Below, one piece after another: positions 57,637 to 64,000 of a stretch of 64,000 nucleotides of DNA (position 1 is its first letter; each line of letters opens with the position of its first letter). Made by a program: the position numbers and the translations under genes. The DNA comes from Notolepis coatsorum (lineage: Eukaryota; Chordata; Actinopteri; Aulopiformes; Paralepididae): NCBI GenBank assembly GCA_963971535.1, contig OZ020589.1, positions 97,414,121-97,478,120 of the forward strand, written 5' to 3'. The notes under the pieces were generated by a model. That model searched no databases, was not told the origin of the DNA, and saw only the letters and a list, made by a program, of their open reading frames with translations.

Positions 57637-57955
57637 ATTGATTGATTGAAAACTTTATTAACAGATTGCAGAATGGGTACAACACAGTACAGCTCAATAC
57701 ACACAAATTGTTAGGGGGATGCAGACCAGAGAAAGACGTTCGTCTTGTTTACATCAGGGTCCCCCATTTTCAATTCATCGGGACATATTAGGACATACAT
57801 GACAGACAGATAGTCAGTACTGCTACATCTATACATTTATGACATACCAGATTTGCAAATTCAGTACTGTTTGTGATACAAAAGGAGTCAAGAAAAGGGA
57901 GTCATTTGACGTAGAAACTGTACATACACAACTATCATCTCAGTTACAGCAAATT
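57637..57955 (-). mobile_element. LINE 3' tail inside the LTR element
   Basis: ttgattgattgattgaaaac, then attgcagaatgggtacaaca and gggtcccccattttcaattc: the reverse complement of 9063-9385. It is either a later insertion into this copy or a passenger of the element. Confidence 0.8.
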
Positions 57956-59940
57956 ACAACTATCTCAGATCACTTGAGTGTTTATGTTGCTTTAATTTAC
58001 ACATTATAAGTCACATAAAGCTAATTACAATGTCTGTTTCAGAATTATAATACATCTGTGGGCGTACCGGCCATACTGACCAATACGGAGAGTTGAACAA
58101 ACACTCCCGGTTTCCAGTATATGGCAGTACAGGAATTGTAGTCCACATAAACAGCGTTAGATTAGGCTTTATAAGCTTTTAATGTTGAACATTTGGGCAC
58201 AAACAACATAGATCATGTTTAAAAGTAAGATGTTTAGGTCATATTCACTTGAGTTAATGTGTTTATCTAAAGAACCAATGAAAGATAACAAGCCCTTTCC
58301 ATTGTAAGACATTTTTAAACATGATTCAAAATGTGTGGTTCCACATTCATATGATGCTTGTGTACATATGCGATATGATTGATAAATGATAACACTATCA
58401 TTACATCCTAGGACGGGATGGATGAGAAATAGCTGATGTTTTGTTAAGCTCACAGACAATCAACAAAGAACCCACTCAAATGGTATTAGAAGTGGAAAAT
58501 TAACATGTGTTTGTATTTTCTGAGACGAGATGCAGAAGCTATAGTTTTAAATAGGATTCTAATCAACACAACCCAGACAGTCAAAGCGTCACTAACATAT
58601 TTTTGTGTTTGCAGGAAGCAGGCAGACAATCAGGAGAGGCAGACGGATTTGCCTCTGGATTGAATTGCAAAGCAGGGTTTAAAACACTCACTCAAACCAG
58701 CTGAGGACGATGTGGAGTTGAAAGACAATGCAAATAGCCAGTCTGACCACACCTATAGAGACTCAACTTAGTATCTCCACTTAGTATAGTAGGAAGTATC
58801 GCTTTAGATGCAGATTTTCTCTTTGTTACCACAAGACTCAGCCGAAGGTCGTGTGGAGCTGAGAGACAATCGATTGGCCATTTGGAACGGATCTGCATCC
58901 AAACACCCACATGTAAATTTCTTCAGAGTGGGCACTTGAGAGACAAAGCAATGCAAATGCCTGCACTCGTGACCACAGACTTGGTGGACTCACCTAGCGG
59001 TGGATGGCAACAGAGAGCCACTTAATTAACATGAATTAGACACAGGTGATGAATTTGCAGTTATGAAAGGCTACCATATTTCCCATACTAACAGAATAAC
59101 TAACCAGTTGTTTTCATCTCTCTCTTTTCAAGAAGGCACACAAATTAGAGATATGATGTCTGAATAACACCAAACAAAGTAGAAGTGCCTGATATGAAAG
59201 ATCAATGATGAAAACAATTTAACAATACTATCCCCTCCTTCTATTCTCTGCTTAACCACTAACTCCTTGCAATTTCAAGTACTTTCCATGACTGCAAATT
59301 ATCAACCACCAAAATTGAAGCACAATTATCTAAATATACAAGATATCAACAACATTGATCATTTAGCTGACACTTTTATCCAAAGCGACTCACAAGTTCT
59401 GTACGACAGGACATCAGGCAGGGCACACCTCTATCAGCTGAGTAACAATGGTCATCAAAGTGTTGAGTGCTACAGTGTAGGTTAGTTTATTAGGACAAAT
59501 GAATGACAGTAAGGTTAGTTAGGGTTAGATGACAAAACGAATGATTGTTTTTCATGCAAAATTAACTGGCTACCTAGATTTTATGTTTTTTTCCCCATGC
59601 TAAATTATGACGAGCCATACTGAGACGTGAAGAACGCCAGAGAAGGCGTGGCGAGGTAAGTATCCTGAGGTACAGCCAACGCATCCTGAGGTAAGATCAA
59701 ATTAAAATTGACATCACAGACTATGAAGAAAAATAGCTATTTTATCTGATTCAAGACTTTGGCCATTCATTTACAATTTCATTTAAAGCCTAATGCTGTA
59801 AGATCTAGTTAGATACAATATCTGATAAGATTGTAGTGAATGTGACCTTCTTGACACAAGGAATCACTGCTAATGCAATTGGCTTGCATTTCCTATTTTC
59901 AATTAAGTGATTTTATTTACAATAAATTGAATTAACCCTA
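57956..59940 (+). other. Interior of the LTR element, middle: no gene recognised
   Basis: Only frames of up to 96 codons. A SINE-tail word (gctgacacttttatccaaag near 59364) is present. Acceptor-like ttttgtgtttgcag (58614) and ttttcctctgtag (59959) precede more GC-rich blocks, which look like exons of a spliced transcript, but this is not proven. Confidence 0.4.
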
Positions 59941-59941
59941 A

Positions 59942-60519
59942 ATGATTTTCCTCTGTAGCAGAAAGGCGTTGAATCATTTATGTGAGGAGTTTTCTAAGGC
60001 AGTTTTTATCATCCTCAGATCACGAATTGGTGAGAGGACAGGACGAGGAACACAACCCAGCGACCTGAGCGACCCACGACAGCATACTACCACCAGGGAC
60101 GCCGCCAAGGAGCTGCGGACACAACCAGGACGACGACAGCAACCGTGGGAGAGCCGCCATCCAACCCAGCCCACAGACATCCCCAAGAAAGTGGAGCAGG
60201 GGACCACGAAAGAGACTGACCAAGGAGACACTGACGAAGAGGAGATCAACCTTTGACGGCCTCCACCCCGGCACTGCAGACCACGGCAGACCAAACCCAT
60301 CACCTGCAGATGGGAACCAAAGCCCCGACCATCAAGGTGGATTCCCATGACAAGATTGTCATCCGTGTGAGAGAGAGCGTCCTACAGACAGGCCACTACA
60401 CCAGCAAACCCTCGCCCCTCTGGTACCACGATGACGGGGAGCGGGGGACCAACCACCACACAGCACGTTCAAGACCACCCTACCGCCATGTCTCAAGGCC
60501 TGATAAAGGTCAAGCGTGA
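59942..60519 (+). CDS. Two short overlapping open frames in the LTR element, unrecognised
   Basis: 59942-60256 (104 codons) is hydrophilic and rich in T, Q, R and E, with TTRDAAKELRTQPGRRQQPW and an acidic end DTDEEEINL. 60253-60519 (88 codons) has APTIKVDSHDKIVIRVRESV and KPSPLWYHDDGERGTNHH. The ATG of the second overlaps the stop of the first. A further GC-rich frame follows to about 60700 with internal stops. I do not recognise the products; they could be relics of an accessory or envelope region, or chance. Confidence 0.3.
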
Positions 60520-61625
60520 GCACAGTGGCAGACATGTGGGGGTGATGGAGAGCAGCGCAGGCTCCAGGAAAAGAGTCTGCAAGACCACTATAGTTGACTG
60601 CTACAAGTGACCCTTGACAGGGAATGGACGGCGACCAGTGAATATTCCCGACTGCATCGTCAAGAAGAGACACATAGCAAATGAGACCTGTGGACCAAGA
60701 GACTTCTGAACACACATTGTCCAAATTGTTATGTATTTATTTACTTTTTACTGTCTTACTGCCACACGACAGGCTCACAGAAACATCAACTGAATGTACG
60801 ATACGTTCAACACACAGCAGGTCACCACAGAAGGACACATCCCTGGCAGAGAACAGATGGTCAACAGCGACGCAGCAACTGTCAGATTCACAAACAAGAG
60901 CTGTTTCACAAAGTTCATATGTATCAAGAAAATTATGAACTAAGAATATGATGAAATACAACCAATAAGATTGCAATAACCAATTTATAATAACAATAAG
61001 GAATGATCACAGAGTCACATTGAAAATTATATTGTTAACAAGACAGAACCAGTTGGGTTATTCCAAGACACCAAGTTTGTTTTGACCATTGATAGTATAC
61101 ACCACAGCAAAATACTAGAACAATGCATAACGATTATCATAATCACCTTTTATATCAGTTTTTTATACAAACCACTAGATTAACGGTTTAAAATGTTTTT
61201 GTACACGTTAGCCACTAAGTTAATCCATTTTTGAACAGTTTCCCATAATCAATCATGTTAGTTTTATTAACCACTAGGTTAACGGTTGTTTAAATGTTTT
61301 TGTACACATTAGCCTTATGTGTAAATCCTATTCCTAATAATTATGCACACGATTTTGTGTTTTCACCCTGTGCACTCTGACCACACAGAGACAGTGCATG
61401 TATTTAATTGGTTTATTACGATGGCTGTATGCATGAGTCACGACATGAACGACTGAAGGTATGCCAAGATATTTGCACAGCTATAGCTTCTAATGATTAT
61501 GTTAATTGTTGTTTGATATCAGAGTTGAGGACCACTCATTGATATAGGTATTTTGAGCGATTAATAAAAGAAAAGGGTGATATCTATTCCCACATCTCTG
61601 ATATCAAAATAACACAGACCGCAGT

Positions 61626-61812
61626 CCAGTCGATCATGTCATGAATCATGTATATAAATAATACTAGTTTAAACTATTAGGCCAACCAACAGAACACATT
61701 GGCCAACATTTTCATTATGCCAGTCGATCATGTCATGAATCATGTATATAAATAATACTAGTTTAAACTATTAGGCCAACCAACAGAACACATTGGCCAA
61801 CATTTTCATTAT
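61626..61812. repeat. Tandem duplication of 94 bp near the 3' LTR
   Basis: cagtcgatcatgtcatgaat through cattggccaacattttcatt is present twice in direct tandem, with essentially no differences by eye. It lies 130 bp before the 3' LTR. Confidence 0.93.
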
Positions 61813-61945
61813 TTTAATTATTTTCTATTTTATTCATTATCTGATAACCGATGGATTACATCGGTCCCCACTTTTACCTGTTCCAAACAATCCTGGTATA
61901 TTATACATTAATCTCACCCACATTATAAGAAAGAAAAGTGAGTAT

Positions 61946-62276
61946 TGTGGTATAATATGTCCTCATGTAAATGTCCCCTTTACCTGTGCCCCCCCCCCTC
62001 TCTGTGGAATAAGACACTCCCCTCCCCTGCGTCCCCATTACCTGTACCCCCCCCCCCATCTGACCTATCAAATGGGACCACATCCCCCCCTTGTTAACTA
62101 TATAGGTCTCCTCCCGAGATCTATCCAGGTCTTCTTACCTGGGTAAATTCAGCTGATCACCTGGGGGGAAGCCCTCAGCCATTCTCTCTATGTATTCTAT
62201 CTGTTTGGTTAATAAACCTTTGTTATTATCCAAACCTCGGTTGACTGAGAAACATTCTTCTTCAGAATATCCCACA
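61946..62276 (+). repeat. 3' LTR
   Basis: 331 bp, matching the 5' LTR apart from one C-run. It is immediately preceded by a purine-rich tract and followed by the GCGA target duplication. The minus-strand open frame of 170 codons crossing it is the DIRS-like gag joined to LTR sequence. Confidence 0.93.
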
Positions 62277-62644
62277 GCGATGTTGGAGGTCGCAGCCAGG
62301 CTCTGTGTCAAGGCGATGTACACCTGGTCACTCCACGACACCAACTGCCTAGCCGATTTCCCCTGGGGAACTGGCTTTCTTAACGGCTCCCACACCATCT
62401 CGGGGGAAAGTATGGTGGCTATCGGGCTATCAAGCCGAGGCACCCCGTCCTTTAGCCCCTGGACCAAACCCACCACCCGCGTGACTGGCACGTAGGCGGG
62501 GGTAAGGCCAACGATGCAGGATATTACCTGTCCCTGAGCCACGTAAGCCTCCATTGCTGGGAAGAATGGGCAGACAACGCCCGTCTCTCTCACAGGACGA
62601 CGTTGCCAGAGATGATGTGACGTACCTGGGTTGGTCATTACCAT
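62277..62644 (-). pseudogene. DIRS-like gag, N-terminal part
   Basis: Minus-strand frame starting MVMTNPGTSHHLWQRRPVRE, with CPFFPAMEAYVAQGQVIS, TPAYVPVTRVVGLVQGLKDG and SDQVYIALTQSLAATSNIA, which breaks at the GCGA site. The continuation (QLACYMSGL...) is on the far side of the LTR element at 55543. The ATG shown is the first in the frame; the native start is uncertain. Confidence 0.55.
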
Positions 62645-62882
62645 TATTACTGTATTTATGACACCTTCTGAACATCAGGTTAGTATATTTAATGTGTTGT
62701 TTTGGATATGATGTGTGTGTGTGTGAACATGAGAGTAATGCTGTCTCTTCTCTCCCTGTCAGGTGCTGCCCATCCCTACTGAAGAGTGCTGATTGCCTGA
62801 TGAATGACAGCTGATGGCAATCAATCTCGAGAGGGATGGGTAGCCAAATACCTGACAGCACACACGTCTCGGCGCCTTATTG
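62645..62882. other. No gene recognised
   Basis: AT-rich with a short GT run at 62717-62729. An acceptor-like ctctccctgtcag at 62762 precedes a short GC-balanced block, but no coding frame is recognised. Confidence 0.4.
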
Positions 62883-63453
62883 TGTCACTTGCCGGTGATC
62901 ACGGTGTTGGAGGTTGCCTGTGGTTGCCACTGTGGTGGAACTATGCTCTATTTTCCCCTGTTGTATTATATTGGCCTTGTCTCCATAATTATATGGGACT
63001 GTGTGTTCCTTCTGTTTACACTGCTACCTGGTAGGTGTCTCTGCTAGCGTTGCTACCAGGTAGCATATAGATATATATATATATAGATTGGACTCTGTGT
63101 AAATTGACACATTCATGGGGGAGCACATCTATATGATTGGCCTTATCATTTGATTCCTACTGTTGCTGTTTGTCTGTATGTGTACCGTGTTTGTCCTCCC
63201 CTTACCTTTTTCCCTTTGTGTGATCTGGGTTGAAATCCCCACTGACAACATCCCTTTTCCCTTTGGGAAAAGGCCGTGGGTTGGAAGCCCCACTGTAATA
63301 AACTTAATTTACCATTTGAAAACATCTTTGTTTACTATCTGCCTACCCGGGACTGTTTGAGAAGCATTTTTCTACTGAGGGGGTTGTTTTTTGCTCATGT
63401 AACACCTGCCCAGATTACTATCTTGTATGGTCAATAGACCTCTGTACATGACA
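62883..63453 (+). mobile_element. Second LTR with primer-binding site
   Basis: Starts tgtcacttgccggtgatcac and ends ctgtacatgaca, giving inverted ends TGTCA/TGACA. It has a hairpin cccttttccctttgggaaaa and an aataaac near 63297. It is followed directly by TGGGGGCTCGTTAAG, matching a proline-tRNA primer site. The 3' LTR must be outside the window, so a target duplication cannot be checked. Confidence 0.6.
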
Positions 63454-64000
63454 TGGGGGCTCGTTAAGTTTGCGCAATTGTATGGTTCCTTGTTGGTAAA
63501 ATAACGGGGTGACTTGTCGATTGAAGCATGTCAGGTGTAATAAGATAGCGTTTTCTAAATTGGTATTGGTAGGGGTCCGTGCACAGTTGATTGATGTAAA
63601 CCATTATTGTTGTGATGCTCTTAACCATTCTATTTTTCTGCCACATAGGTAACGGGGGGGTCACCTGCTTGGCTAGAGGGTGGGGGGCACGAGTCGTGAT
63701 TCCGGTGGAGTGCGCAATGAAATCGGTAAGCGACTGAAGATATTTGTAGCCTTTCATCCATCTAGTGGAGTAGTTTATCTGGGATAGGCTAGAGTGACAC
63801 AGGTGACTCCTAGTTGAGTGGTTAGGACCATTTGTTATTATTTTCATTTAGTAGATGTGGTCAGTTGGATTGTTTTGGTTAAGATGTATGAAAGCAGAAT
63901 GTGTCTATTATTATTGTGCACGGTCATGGTTAATTAAGTGAGGACGTATATTTTATTTAGTTTTCTCACGCACACATAAAAACATAATATGGCTGTGTCG
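63454..64000 (+). mobile_element. Leader of the second LTR element, running off the window
   Basis: Begins with the primer site. It holds no coding frame in the first 550 bp, only a poly-G-containing stretch at 63654-63685. The gag of this element, if present, would start beyond 64000. The 127-codon minus-strand frame at 63464-63847 is not recognisable. Confidence 0.45.

Larger units (their letters stand above)
55547..62276 (+). mobile_element. 6.7-kb LTR retrotransposon without recognisable gag/pol, TSD GCGA
   Basis: Two LTRs (55547-55878 and 61946-62276) start TGTGG and end CCCACA; the 4-bp flanks GCGA at 55543-55546 and 62277-62280 are identical. The 5' LTR is followed after two bases by TGGCGTCTACGAAC, a primer-site-like word, and a purine tract (aagaaagaaaagtgag) precedes the 3' LTR. 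The 6.07-kb interior has no frame with protease, reverse transcriptase or integrase motifs. It resembles a large non-autonomous (LARD-like) derivative. Orientation is inferred from the primer and purine signals. Confidence 0.88.

Noticed and set aside
58169..58459. 96-codon minus-strand frame inside the LTR element
   Set aside because: No recognisable motif and AT-rich composition typical of chance frames.
62135..62644. A single 170-codon gene on the minus strand
   Set aside because: The last 46 codons or so are LTR sequence; the frame is a gag-like relic fused to the LTR by insertion.

Overview
This window is vertebrate, almost certainly teleost fish, nuclear DNA. It carries short exons with consensus GT/AG borders, very long microsatellites, DANA/Mermaid-type and other tRNA-derived SINEs, L2/CR1-like LINEs, hAT and piggyBac MITEs, DIRS-like and LTR elements. 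There is no bacterial or organellar signature. No complete protein-coding gene lies inside it. It holds two partial host genes in tail-to-tail order, separated by transposon debris.

Host genes. (1) On the + strand, exons at 10374-10541, 12356-12477, 17128-17864 and probably 20763-20809 encode the second half of the DUF1669 domain and the C-terminal tail of a FAM83 protein, best fit FAM83F. The N-terminal exon(s) are not visible and should lie left of the window. (2) On the - strand, exons at 46742-46813, 45221-45375 and 43687-43786 encode the C-terminal half of the PH domain and the polybasic tail of a cytohesin ARF exchange factor, best fit cytohesin-4. Its Sec7 and upstream exons lie right of the window. 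Human FAM83F and CYTH4 are both on 22q13.1, so the pair is consistent with conserved linkage.

Layout. 1-10.3 kb: hAT-type elements (4361-5692 and 6021-9966 have good 8-bp target duplications), LINE tails and SINEs. 10.3-20.8 kb: the FAM83 exons, with introns full of hAT elements (one with a broken transposase exon at 13835-14355), a piggyBac-type MITE and LINE tails. 21-26.2 kb: a TTAA-flanked hairpin MITE and a jumble of 5'-truncated L2 pieces. 26.3-30.5 kb: hAT and two piggyBac-type MITEs. 32.7-36.5 kb: a 23-bp minisatellite split by a 2.9-kb L2 LINE that keeps a 500-codon reverse-transcriptase reading frame. 38.3-40.1 kb: hAT containing a piggyBac MITE. 40.3-42.2 kb: a 24-bp minisatellite hit by two DNA elements. 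43.3-46.8 kb: the cytohesin exons, with one intron made almost entirely of about 308 copies of TGTC. 47-50.2 kb: two piggyBac MITEs and an LTR/primer-binding-site unit with a gag start. 50.8-62.6 kb: a DIRS-like element split by a 1.7-kb hAT element (TSD CCCAAGAG) and by a 6.7-kb LTR element (TSD GCGA) whose two LTRs are almost identical but which has no recognisable gag or pol. 62.9-64 kb: another LTR and leader running off the end.

The genes do not form a pathway visible here. The main biology is transposon nesting: at least ten insertions can be dated relative to one another because target duplications and broken hosts are still readable. The youngest-looking event is the pol-less LTR element at 55547-62276.
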